From: Clavaria fumosa
Taxonomy: Eukaryota; Basidiomycota; Agaricomycetes; Agaricales; Clavariaceae
Reading direction: 5' to 3'
Assembly (NCBI GenBank): GCA_951802425.1
Contig: OX637796.1
Location: 1,860,001 to 1,924,000, forward strand
DNA length: 64,000 nucleotides
The first letter of the stretch is position 1. Each line of letters opens with the position of its first letter. The translations under genes and the position numbers were made by a program. Below, piece after piece: positions 9,459-19,600 of the stretch. Below the pieces are notes generated by a model. The model made no database searches. It had not been told where the DNA came from and saw only the letters and a list, made by a program, of their open reading frames with translations.

Positions 9459-9670
9459 CGATCTTTGTTGGGATCCTTGTGATGATGATGTCATCTGCGA
9501 TCAGATAGGGTCCCCGCTTCGATGCATTACATCATGTCGGCTGCATCTGATCTTGTTGGGGATATGATCGGAGGGTTAGCTGATCTGTGATCGAGCTGTT
9601 CTGAGTCATGATCACTTGATCGATTGGTGTGATGCAGTGATCGAGTGAAACTGATCTTTGATCAGAGATC
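9459..9670. repeat. GATC-dense segment between the two open frames of element D
   Basis: Thirteen GATC tetramers occur in about 212 bp, many as TGATC(A/G). It is non-coding and lies between the divergent reading frames of element D, where a promoter or a replication or packaging signal would fit. Confidence 0.6.
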
Positions 9671-9795
9671 TTCTTAGGGGTGATTGTGTCTGGTGGATAG
9701 GGGTCTGCCCAATCGAGGTCGAGATCAGTCTGTGGCGGTTATTGGATAAAAGGACGGTCTTCCTCCTTTCGCCGTCCCTTCAGAGTCTGCCTGCT

Positions 9796-10582
9796 ATGTG
9801 CTTCCAAGGCCACCACCTTGTCGAGTTCTTCCACAGCTCCTCCCTCTTCGCTCCTCGTACTGGAATCAAGCTCTCTTGCGATACCTTCCACTGGTGGGTT
9901 CAACTCGTTCCTGCCGATGCGGACCTCTACTGGGTCCTCGACCGATGCTTCGCCTGTGGGGATCCCTCCCACCTTGTCAAGGATTGCTCCTTGACCCAAG
10001 GTCCTTACCGACGTATCTGTGACCTTCTCGAGGACCCTCATGGTGAGTTAGCCGAGCTGCTTCTCTCTGTCTCCAGTAAGTCTGATTCTTTATAGATTGG
10101 GACTGGGCTCCTCCCCGCCCTCCCTCGTCAACTGTTTGGGCCACCACCCCTTGGGGTGACCAAGGTACTTGGTACCAAGGTGGGCAGGATTGGGCTGAGA
10201 TTGGTTCTGGTCCTGTACATCCGGCTTACCGTCCCCAGGTCCAGATCCCCAACCTCTGGATACCCCGTTGGTGGCGCCTCCTCCGTCACCCTCCCTTCCT
10301 ACCGTTGACCTCCCCCCCGCCTATTCCCCCCTCCCGTCTCCTACTCTGGACGACGGAGGTTCTCTCGGCGCTGTGCGAGATCTGCGAGAGGCTGCCCTGG
10401 AGGCGGGAATCTGGGATGGTCAGTTTGCCTCCCATCCCTTGAGGGTAGCTCTTGGGTTTGTGGGTGAGTCTGATTTCTCAGACTCTTCAGATGAGTCGTG
10501 GGAAGAGGAGTCTTGGGGGTCTGAGTACAGCACCTCGGGCTCCTCCCTTGATGAAGAGGGGTCTTGGCTTTCTTTCGTGTAG
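9796..10582 (+). CDS. Spliced zinc-knuckle protein gene carried by element D
   Basis: I model two exons, 9796-10075 and 10239-10582, joined over a 163-bp intron (GTAAGT..CCCCAG). The join is phase-correct and gives about 207 residues. Near residue 55 is one CCHC zinc knuckle (CFACGDPSHLVKDC), the RNA-binding module of Gag proteins. A proline-rich segment follows, then an acidic, serine-rich tail (SDFSDSSDESWEEES). Codon third positions are GC-rich like the host genes. A TATA-like GATAAAAG precedes the ATG by about 50 bp. More 5' exons are possible, since the frame is open back to 9658. It is probably a Gag-like or captured nucleic-acid-binding protein. Confidence 0.55.
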
Positions 10583-10601
10583 ATAAGTATTGTACTTATC
10601 T
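10580..10601. terminator. Palindrome just after the element D gene
   Basis: The perfect 9-bp inverted repeat AGATAAGTA / TACTTATCT with a 3-base spacer starts one base into the stop codon of the zinc-knuckle gene. An AT-rich GATAAAATATATAG follows at about 10605. It could mark transcript end formation, or be a TATA region if D is an LTR read on this strand. Confidence 0.3.
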
Positions 10602-10722
10602 TGCGATAAAATATATAGTTGGGGTTTAGCCCCTTGTTCGCCTGATTTGCATGGTGTTCCTTAAGTTAAAGGATTGAAATTTGCTGGCCTGGTAGTACGG
10701 ACGACGCTTTTATGACACTCCG

Positions 10723-12769
10723 CCGGCACATCCCAAATCTCTCTGCCCGGGCAAAACCACTCTTCCGGCTGACAGGGAAAGTCCCGTGGAGATGGGAGGA
10801 GGAGGAGGAAGCAGCCTTCCAAGATCTCCGCCTGGCACTAGTATCAGCCCCGGTCTTGGCTCTACCACAAGACAAAGGGAGATGGAAGGTAGAAACAGAT
10901 GCGAGCAACTTGGCGACTGGAGGAGTTCTCTCACAGCAGCAGGTGGATGGGACTTGGAGAGTTGTAGACTACATCTCCAAAGCCCTCACTGCAGCTGAGA
11001 AGAATTACGATGTGTACGACAAGGAGTTCCTGGCTGTAATCCGGGCACTACGCGAGTGGCAGGCTTACCTGATTGGGGTGGAAGAGACTATCAAAATCTG
11101 GACGGACCATGCTAACCTCCAGTACTTCCGGAAGCCCCAGAAGTTGAAACCGAGGCAGGTCCGTTGGGTTGGAGAGCTCCAGTGCTTTGACTTCAAGATC
11201 AAGTACCGTACTGGGAAGTCAAACACGAAAGCAGATGCACTCTCACGGAGGCCAGATTATGGAGAGATGGTGGAGGAGGATGCACCAGTACAGGTCTTCC
11301 CAGAGGCTGAGACCCGCACATCGTTCACATCGGAGATGGAGACGCTACTCCAGAAAAACAGTGCGGTATATGTGCAGAAGCCGGAGGAGCTTGATGATGA
11401 GTGGACGAGAGATCGGATGGGACTCTGGCGGAAGGCAGAAATCACTTGGGTGCCCCCAGAAGCACGTGAGGCAGTGCTCACCTTTGAGCATGACCTCCCC
11501 ATCGCAGGACACCCTGGTCCACGGAAACTGAGGGCGGCTCTGCTGAGGTCCTATTGGTGGGTGGGCATGGTGAAGGATTCCAATCGGTATGCAGGTGGAT
11601 GTGAGACATGCCAACGAATCAAGCCTGATCATACCAGGCGCGCCGCTCCGCTCCATCCGCACCCTGTCCCTGAGAGCCCCTGGGCAGTCATCTCTTGGGA
11701 CATTGTTGGACCTTTCCCCCTCTCACGTGGTCACAATGCGATCCTTGTCATTGTCGACAAGTTTACAAAACGAACTCTCATTGAAGCTATTGGCCTTGAC
11801 CTCACCGGACTTGGTGCTGCTCGGATCCTTCGAGACCGGGTCTTCCATGACCATGGAGTCCCGCAGAAAGTTGTGAGTGACCGGGGAACCCAATTTGTGT
11901 CCAGATTCATGAGGGAGTTTTATGGGATGATTGGAGTTAAGGCGAACCTGAGTGCTGCCTTCCACCCACAAACAGATGGACAGACAGAGCGGGTCAATCA
12001 GGAGGTTGAAGTGTATCTCTGGGCCTATGTTGACCATCTGCAGGATGATTGGGCAGAGTGGCTATCCACAGCCGAATTTGCGCTCAATAACCGTGAGCAC
12101 TCAGCCACTGGATTCACACCTTTCTATCTGGAGTATGGCCGGCACCCTTGGAATGGTGGTATCCGGCTGCCCTCTGAAGTGAACCCTGCAGCAGACGAGT
12201 GGATGGCCAAGCTCACGGAATCCCGAAGAGCAGCCAGGGATGCAATGGGGAAGGCGGCAGATGCGATGAAGGCTAGCTATGATAAAGGAAAGCGCCCGAG
12301 TCGTGAATACTCAAAGGGGGACTTAGTCTGGCTGGATACCCGGAACCTGAAAATGGATCAACCATCCAAGAAGCTTGACAACAAGCGGGCTGGACCCTTC
12401 ACCATCGAAGAGAAGGTTGGACCAGCAGCATACCGACTCAAGCTCCCCCGAGCATGGCACATTCACCGGGTTTTCAATGAGTTGCTACTCACCCCGTATA
12501 TTGCTCCCTCTTTCCCTTCCCAGAACTTGCCTCCACCCCCACCCCCCACGATTGACGATGACCACTTGGAGTATGAGGTGGAGGAAATTCTTGATGTCAA
12601 GAAGGTTGGACGGGGAGTGAAGTATTTGGTGAAGTGGTTAGGATACCCTGCAGAGGAGAACACCTGGGAACCTTGTCGCAACCTCACTAACGTTGCACTG
12701 TTGCTCTGGGACTTCTTCCAGCAATACCCTGACAAGGCGAAGTTGGCAGGTCGAGACGCCCAGCCTTAA
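10723..12769 (+). pseudogene. pol: Pol of element B, part 2 (RT end, RNase H, integrase, chromodomain)
   Basis: Continuation of the split pol in the same reading phase. RNase H (KVETDAS, WTDHANLQYF), integrase zinc module (CETCQ), core (WDIVGP, SDRGTQF, HPQTDGQTERVN) and chromodomain (YLVKWLGYP, NTWEP) are all intact, and the stop TAA lies at 12767-12769, twelve bases before the LTR. No stop or frameshift occurs in these 682 codons. Sequence is close to element A throughout. Confidence 0.93.
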
Positions 12770-12780
12770 GAGGGGGGTGA

Positions 12781-13085
12781 TGTCAGGATCGCTTACATAA
12801 GCAGGTTGGAAAGGCCAAGAAAGGATCGCAAAAGAGTTGCAGGAAGTTTGCGGACGAGTCACGTGACCCGAACGGGTGGTGGCTTACATAATGGGAGAAT
12901 CACGTGACCCGGGCCTGGACGCATCACGTGACGCACGGGGTCCGAGCGTGGGAACACCGGCAACTCCCGAACCGCTCGCTATATATACTACGTCGCTTTC
13001 TTACTTGTACCCTTTTCCCCTTATGTTAGTATCGTCATCATCGACCTTACGTTAAGTTGTGTGAACCGTGAGACTAAGTCTGACA
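12781..13085 (+). repeat. 3' LTR of element B (305 bp)
   Basis: It has the same length and ends as the 5' LTR and follows the polypurine tract AAGAGGGGGG. Compared with the 5' LTR it has A for G in GTTGC(G/A)GG and keeps CpG where the 5' copy has TpG at two sites. It is followed by the right target copy CCCGC (13086-13090). Confidence 0.95.
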
Positions 13086-13090
13086 CCCGC

Positions 13091-13374
13091 CCTCAATTAC
13101 AATATCACCGGTCGCATCTATGCCGCTGCCGCCCTTCCACCCAACAACCCTCGCCATCAACTTAATGCTCGAATGTCGTGACGCCATGCGCCCCGCCCGG
13201 CAGATCATCTACGCCAAACCACCCGATCGCCCGGCTCTGCGACCTTCTGCGCCCCCACAACACGACCCGAATGCGATGCAGGTCAACCGGATTCTGTCGC
13301 ATGGCAATTGCTACAATTGTCAGCAGCCCGGCCACCTCGCATGCAACTGCCCACTCCCTCGTAAGCCCCCCTGA
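13091..13374 (+). pseudogene. gag: Gag of element C, second part with zinc knuckle
   Basis: It resumes the gag frame cut at 5395 (ALNYNITGRIYAAAALP), then a frameshift near 13150-13180 moves the rest into another frame. That frame holds a CCHC knuckle (CYNCQQPGHLACNC) and ends at 13374. The remaining linker to protease (13375-13530) is coding-like but broken. Confidence 0.8.
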
Positions 13375-13529
13375 GTTCCCCGGATCAACGTCCGGGCCAA
13401 CAACACCTCGACTGTGACCACTGATGAGCTTGAGGCCCTGGTGGCCCAGCTCCACAACACCATCGAAGTGAAGGACAAGGAACTCGGGGCGCTGAAAGAG
13501 GCGAAGGCGGATTTCCCCACAGGCGAGGA

Positions 13530-16500
13530 ATGAAGGAAGCAGCTTCCCCGCCTAAGTCCCCCCCCTGTATTAGTACCGTGACAATACCAGTCTCTGACTC
13601 ATCTCCCAAACTGCTTCTAAGGATGACGAAGATAGTGGGCCGCCAAGAAACAGCCCAACTCGAATTCAGAGTTCGAATCTCCCCCCCCACCTTCCCAAGT
13701 AGAGCCGTGCACGGGAAAGTGCTCATTGACAGCGGCAGTACAACCTCAGTCATGGACCACAGTTTCACCAATCGGAACCATTTCCCCATGGAGCGGCTCC
13801 CTTCCCCGATGATCACAAGGAATGCAGATGGTACCACGAACTCGCGAGGACCCATCACACATTTCACCAGGGTTGTGGTCAAATTTGGTCTTGGACACTG
13901 CAAAATTATCGAGTGCTACCTGGGCGACTATCCCGACTTCGACCTTGTGCTAGGCGATGATTGGCTCTGGAAGCACAATCCTACCATCAACTGGCGGACT
14001 CGCTCCCTCGAATTTCGACATTGCTGTGACCTTCCCTGCAGTGCTGCAGTCCGTGTCATCGCGAACGACTCCCCCGACTGGCCGACTCTCTTTCCGCAAG
14101 TATTCGGAGAAGAGTTCTACAATGTTTTACCCCCGCACCGTCCCGGAGTCGACATCGACATCCAGCTAGGGAATGATGCCCGTCCATACCAGTCCCAGAT
14201 TTACCCGATGCCCAAGGCCTACCGCACAGAGCTCCGGAAGTGGCTAGACGAGAACCTCGCGACTGGATGAATTTATCCAGGTCAGTCGCCCTGGGCTAGC
14301 CCTCTCTTTTTCAAGAACGAAGGGGACAAACTCTGGCCTGTGGTCGACTACAAACGGCTAAACGAAGTCACGGTCAAGAACGCCTACCCTCTCCCTCTCA
14401 TCCGGAACATCTACGATCGCCTGCAGAAGTTCCGGTATTATTCAAAAATCGATATCCGGATTGGATTCAACAATATCTGGGCATCGAAGGAGAGCGAGAA
14501 GCTGTTAGTGTTCATATGCGAATACGGCCAATTTCTCTGTCGAGTCATGCCTTTCGGAGTGACTAATGCCCCTGCAATCTTTCAGGGTTTCATGGACAGT
14601 ATCCTGAAGGATCTGGTGGCCACCGGCCAGGTCTTCGGATATATTGACAACATCCTCATCTGCTCCAACACCCGTGAAGAACTCCGTGACCTTACCGCGC
14701 GTGTTTTCCAAGTTCTTCAAGAAAATCACCTGACTGTCAAACCTGCGAAATGCGAATTCGAACGGACGGAGGTGACTTTCCTCGGAAACAAGATCCAGCA
14801 GGGAACCATCGAGAAGAGTGAGAAGAGGTGTTCAGCAATCGACAACTGGCCGATTCCGAAATCTGCCAAGGATGTGCGCAGGTACACGGCCCTCGGAAGT
14901 TACTATTGGCGGTACATTCCGAATTATGCCAAGATTGCCGCCCCTCTCCATGCCTGCACCGGCAAAGGTGAATTTAACTTAACGGACGCCACGCTAAAGT
15001 CAATCTATGACATCCAGGATGCAATCAGGAATTCAGTCCAGGTCGCGATCCCACAGGACAGAATGCCATGGAAGATCGAGACGGACGCCAGTGAGATCGT
15101 GACTTCGGCTATCTTATATCAGCAACAGGACGGAGTATGGAGAATGGTGGACTGCCTATCGACAAAGCTCCGGGATGCCCAGCTAAATTACGACGTCTAT
15201 GACCTGGAACTCCTTGTGGTGATAAGAGCACTTGAGGAGTGGCAACACTACCTCCTCGGCCAGGACTTCAAAGTCCATACGGACCATAAAAACCTTTCGT
15301 ATTTCCGGAAGCCAAACCCGCTCAATGGACGCCAGAACTGATGGAGACAGTTCCTGTCCCTCTTCCATTTCAAGATCGTTCCTTGCTCTGGAAAGTCGAA
15401 CGCCGCTGCTGATGCTCTTTCCTGACACCCCGACTACGACGACCAACCTCCCCGCCCTGCCCAGGTTCTATTACCGGACCACTTCTTCCGGGTCAACGAA
15501 ACCCTGTCTCTAATGGAGAAGCTGAGGATCGAGCAGGCCCTGGGGACCCCTCCAGAAGAAGTGGAGAAGGATAAAGAAGGATACTTCCAGGTACACGAGA
15601 AGCTCTGGGTCCCAGCATCGCTCATGAAAGACATCCTCGACCTCCACCACTCGGCTTGGACTACCGTACACCCGGGGATCTCCAAAACCCAGGTTGCGGT
15701 TGCGAAGTACTGGTACTGGCCCACACTTAAAAAGGACACCCGTGCCTACGTTATCGCCTGCGATGTCTGCCTGAGGATCAAACCCCAACGCGGACGAAAG
15801 CCGGCTCCCCTCCACCCTCTCCCAATCCCCTTGCAACCTTGGCAAGTCATTGGTTGGGACTTGATCGGCCCTGTCTCGGAATCTGTGGGTTACAACATGA
15901 TCTTGGTGATCAAAGACTACTTAACCAAGACCATTGTCCTCGCCCCAACTGTCCAGGAACTCACATCGGAAGGAGGGGCCTTGATCCTCCTCAAGAAGAT
16001 CTACGCCTACTACAGGCTTCCAGAGAAGGTAGTGTCTGATCGAGGGGGCCAATTTATCTCCAAGTTCATGCGCAAGGTCTACGATAAGTTAGGCATCAAA
16101 TCCGCTGCTTCCACTGCCTACCACCCGCAGACGGATGGGCAAGTAGAGAGGGCCAATCAGGAGGTAGAAGTAGTCCTTTGCGCACTAGCCAAGGAAGACC
16201 AGGCCGATTGGGCCGCCGTGCTCCCCCTCGCCCAGTTTGCTCTCAACTTGCGACCCATCCACGACTCGGACATCACTCCCTTTTTGGCTCTCCACGGTTT
16301 CGACCCTGCCCCAGTCCCCGATTTCCCCGCCAGCTTCGATATACCCGCCGCCGATGAGTTCCTTGCATGAATTTCCGCTGCCCATGACCGCCTCTGGGAT
16401 GTTTTGCGGAAGGGACAAGCAACCAACTCCGCGTCTTATGATGACCACTCATGAGAACCGGAGATCTATAGGAAAGGTGGCCTGGTGTATTTAGACTCGC

Positions 16501-16880
16501 GGAACCTCCCCCTCAAACTCCCCTCCAAGAAGCTTGGGCCTAAGTTCATCGGCCCCTTCCCTGTGGAGGAGAAGGTAGGAACCTCGGCTTATCGCCTCAC
16601 CCTTCCCCCAAGCTGGCGGATCCACTCGGTCTTCAATGAGACCTTACTCAAGCCCTTCTGAGGAGACCCGTCTTCTGTTCGACCACTGCCCGAACTCATA
16701 GAGGGAGGTGAGCAGTATGATGTTGAGCGAGTCCTAGCCAAGAGGAAGAGGAGAGGGAAGGTCCAGTACCTGGTAAGCTGGGTTGGCTATCCGCCCGAGG
16801 AAAATACCTGGGAACCCCTGGAGAACCTCACGCGTGCGAAGGAGGCCGTTGCGGAGTTTGTTCAGGAGAACAAATCTTAG
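13530..16880 (+). pseudogene. pol: Pol of element C with six in-frame TGA codons
   Basis: One continuous reading frame of about 1,116 codons. It has protease (VLIDSGSTTSVMD), reverse transcriptase (VVDYKRLNEV, with YIDN in place of Y(V/I)DD near 14641), RNase H (IETDASEI), integrase (CDVCLRIKP, GWDLIGP, SDRGGQF, HPQTDGQVERANQE) and a chromodomain ([14 protein letters not shown]). The frame is broken only by TGA at 14268, 15339, 15423, 16368, 16452 and 16659, each in a context where Arg (CGA) fits. The final TAG is at 16878. The changed second Asp of the RT active site also suggests a dead copy. Confidence 0.93.
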
Positions 16881-16891
16881 GAAGGGGAATA

Positions 16892-17519
16892 TGTTGCGGC
16901 GACATCGTGTGACCCTCAAAGATCGCGGACACGTGACCTGTCACATGATCAGTAAGTCACGAGAACTCACGTGACCACCACCAACAGTACGGCCCAAATA
17001 TGTGATGGCACATCAAGCAGGATGCCATCACCCTGTCAATGGACTGACACCTGACATCACCCATCAAGTGACCGTCCCTAACGCGACCTTGTTCTCTCCC
17101 GCGCCCCACCTTTACCACTATCCTGTCCCCTTGGCGCCCCCATCTCCTTCCCACGACAGCTTCCTGTTCCCCTGGTGCCCTTATACCGCTATCCCATTCC
17201 CCTGCCAACCGACGCTTCCCTTCTTGGGACCATGACGACTTCGCGATCATTGCCCAGATACTTTCATTTCCTCCCTACTGTCGTTCCCGTTGTATGCCTT
17301 CTCTTACTACCTTGTGCTGATATCGCTTCTATGGTCTTGGACTCCAGTATATATATGAGTGGACACTTAGCATGTATTCCCTAGACTTTGATATTCTCTA
17401 GAAATTGCCTCTTTCTACCTTCTCGTTGAGCCTTTACGTCAGCTATCCACATGACCCTCGCGACCCCGTCGTGACCTCACTGCGACCTTTGAGCTCCAGA
17501 TTTAGGATCGACCACGACA
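16892..17519 (+). repeat. 3' LTR of element C (628 bp)
   Basis: It begins TGTTGCGGCGACA after the purine-rich GGAAGGGGAATA and ends GACCACGACA. The right 545 bp match 2620-3149. U3 contains CACGTG and CACATG palindromes near 16930-16975. A TATATATA box is near 17348. Confidence 0.92.
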
Positions 17520-17784
17520 CTAGCCAGTCTGATTATCAACCCCGCCTACTCGCATTCCACTCCTGCATTGTCTGAAACCCATTTCCTGCCTTCTCCCGAA
17601 ATCCAAGACACTGATCCGCAGAGGGCGTCGTTTCAATACATTCGCCAAGTCTCGTCCGAACCCAAGTCCAACTCCACCCGAACTCTGGTTTGCTCCGCTG
17701 CACCCGGACCTCATTATTCTCTCCCAGACTTTATTGTTCCTGCCCGGACTTTACTCCACCCGACCCCCGCAACATAGACATAAC
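17520..17784 (+). other. Flank of element C, unassigned
   Basis: About 265 bp between the LTR of element C and an inverted pol fragment. A short frame (17568-17777) is Pro/Ser-rich like a gag N-terminus, but there is too little to assign. No target duplication can be read because the left flank of C is outside the window. Confidence 0.3.
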
Positions 17785-19240
17785 AGGTAGTTATGTCATT
17801 GTGATCAGGCTGGTGGGAGAGTGCATCAGCAGCGGTGTTGGTCTTGCCTGGGCAGTGCTTGATCTCGAAGTGGTACAGGGTGAGGAGTGCCCTCCATTGG
17901 TTCTGTCATCCATTGAGTGGGTTAGGCTTCTGAAAGTAAGCCAGGTTGGCATGGTCAGTCCAAATCTCAAATGGTTTGGTGGTTCTGATGAGGTACTGGG
18001 GCCAAGCCTCAAGGGGGCAGACAATAGCTAGAAGTTCTTTGTCATACATGTCATAGTTCTTCTCAGCATCCTTGAGTGCCTTGGAGAAATAGTTGATCAT
18101 CGCCCAGCCTCCATCTTCTTGTTGTTGGTATAAGATCCCTCCTATAGCGACATTAGAGGCATCTGTCTCGATCTTCTGGTTCCCTTCATCTCTTGGCACC
18201 GTCGTTCACTGTCTGTTGAGGAGCTGTTGGATGAGTTGGTCGAAGGCATCCTTCTCTTCTTGGTCCCACCACCAGTCCTTGTTCCTGGTGAGCTGATGGA
18301 GGGGGATAGCAGTTGTGGTGAAGTCTGGAATGTGTTGTCTGAAATAGTTGAGGAATCCAAAGAACCTCTGGACGTCCCTCTTGCACTGCAGGGTAGGCCA
18401 TTCTCGGATACCTGTGCACAGCCGTTCTGACTTTTTGATGTGTCCATGTCAGATATAGTGTCCTAGAAACTTGACTTTGCTTTTCTGGAACTGACATTTC
18501 TCCAGTCGCAGACAGAGCGAGTTTTGGGCAAGTTTGTGGAGGATGGCACAGGTGATTCTTTGGTGGGTTTCCAGGTCCAGAGTATGGATGAGGATATCAT
18601 CAATTTATACATGTACATTGCCTGTGCCGATTTCTTCCTGGAGGATAGCATTCATGAACCATTGGAACTGTGTGGGAGCATTGGTGAGTCTGAAGCCCAT
18701 AACTGTGTATTCAAATTGTCCCTCAGGGCAGATGAACACTGTCATCCATTCGTCCCCTTCCCGGATATGGATGTTGTTGAATCCTCACATGATGTCCATT
18801 TTGGTGAAGAAGATCTTCCCTTTAAGTGCATCAAGGATGTCTCATATAAGGGGGAGCAGATGGGCATCTTTCTTCGTCACTGCGTTGAGGTCCCGATAGT
18901 TGATAATGGGCCACAGTTTCTTCCCTTCCTGCTTGAAGAAGAGCAGTGTGGCCCAGGGGGAGTTTGAGGGGCATATACGTCCACTCTTCAGGTTCTCATC
19001 GATCCATGTCTTCAACTCTGGGTAGTAGGCTTGTGGTATGGAATAGATCTTCGATCATTTGGGTACAGCCCCTTCCTGTAGTTTGATTGGGTGGTTGATG
19101 GCGCCTCACAATAGCAGTAGCTTAGAGAATTCCTCAATGGAGAAGATGGTTGGGAATTCCTCATGGTAGGGAGGTGTTAGGGCCTGTCCTGTCTCGATAG
19201 TAGTGCTGGAGATCGACTTGTTGGTGACCTATGCTGGAAA
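17785..19240 (-). pseudogene. pol: Reverse-oriented Ty3/gypsy pol fragment (RT and RNase H), decayed
   Basis: On the minus strand, a run of broken frames encodes an RT palm region and RNase H of a gypsy family different from A, B and C. Recognisable pieces are WIDENLKSGRI, FFTKMDI, CQFQKSKVKFLGHYI, IETDASNVAIGG and FEIWTDHANLAYF. The fragment stops after the RNase H box ADALSHQPDHND near 17785. It contains several stops and small indels. Protease, gag and integrase are missing, so it is a truncated, rearranged relic. Confidence 0.85.
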
Positions 19241-19294
19241 CTCGCTAAAACCAATCAACTGTTGAGCACAGTCGAGAATGCTCGGTCCCGGAAG

Positions 19295-19600
19295 GTCGCG
19301 AAGACGTCTGAGAAGATGTAAGAGCGAAGAAAGACAAGTATAGAAGAGGAAGACATCATTGGGGGGGTCGCGAAGTCAGTAGACGAAGTGTAGGGCAGGA
19401 AATTGACGAGGAGAGGGAGATGGGTAACGCTGAGAGAGTCGCGAAGTTGACTGACGAAGCATGAAGGAGAGAATAGACAAGGTGGGGGAAACTGGTAATG
19501 CTGAGAAGGTCGCAAGATCGACCGACGAAGCGTGAGAAAGGAAAAGGACGAAGTGAAAGAAATAGATGATGATAGAAGGGTCGCGGGTAGTCGCAACAGT
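19295..19600. repeat. Degenerate 71-bp tandem repeat
   Basis: The string GTCGC(G/A)(A/G) recurs at 19295, 19367, 19438, 19509 and 19580, that is, at steps of 72, 71, 71 and 71 bp. In three of the units ACGAAG recurs 17-18 bases later. The units are otherwise diverged (A/G-rich on this strand). This is a fossil minisatellite. A long minus-strand open frame (19785-19255) runs through it but looks like a low-complexity artefact. Confidence 0.7.

Larger units (their letters stand above)
8924..10717. mobile_element. Element D: 1,794-bp TG..CA insertion with 5-bp target duplication
   Basis: The insert starts TGTCGGGC and ends TATGACA and is flanked by CTCCG at 8919-8923 and 10718-10722. Removing the insert and one CTCCG restores the pol frame of element B and matches the intact copy in element A. 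TG..CA ends with a 5-bp duplication are the mark of a retroviral-type integrase. I see no direct repeats at the two ends and no reverse transcriptase, so it is either a very long solo LTR or a small non-autonomous element. It holds a spliced plus-strand gene, a 137-codon minus-strand open frame and a GATC-rich middle. Its own orientation is unknown. Confidence 0.9.
5396..13085 (+). mobile_element. Element B: complete Ty3/gypsy chromovirus, carrying nested element D
   Basis: The element has two 305-bp LTRs, gag, pol and a chromodomain, flanked by the 5-bp direct repeat CCCGC (5391-5395 and 13086-13090). The LTRs differ at three positions, so the insertion is young. Without element D and its target copy it is about 5.9 kb. 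It lies inside the gag of element C. Two in-frame TGA codons in gag-pol and the D insertion make it non-autonomous now. Confidence 0.95.

Noticed and set aside
8924..10717. Element D as a DNA transposon
   Set aside because: Only a 4-bp terminal inverted match (TGTC), no transposase, and a TG..CA/5-bp pattern that fits integrase better.
13530..16880. Classical CpA-directed RIP
   Set aside because: The disabling changes I can identify are at CGA (CpG) codons; no excess of TAA/TAG from CAA/CAG is seen.
17568..17777. Gag gene fragment right of element C
   Set aside because: Pro/Ser-rich and 69 codons only; no gag domain or knuckle, so left unassigned.
19295..19600. CRISPR-like array
   Set aside because: Periodic short words with diverged spacers, but units are 71 bp, the repeat is only about 9 bp and the host is a eukaryote. 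A decayed minisatellite explains it.
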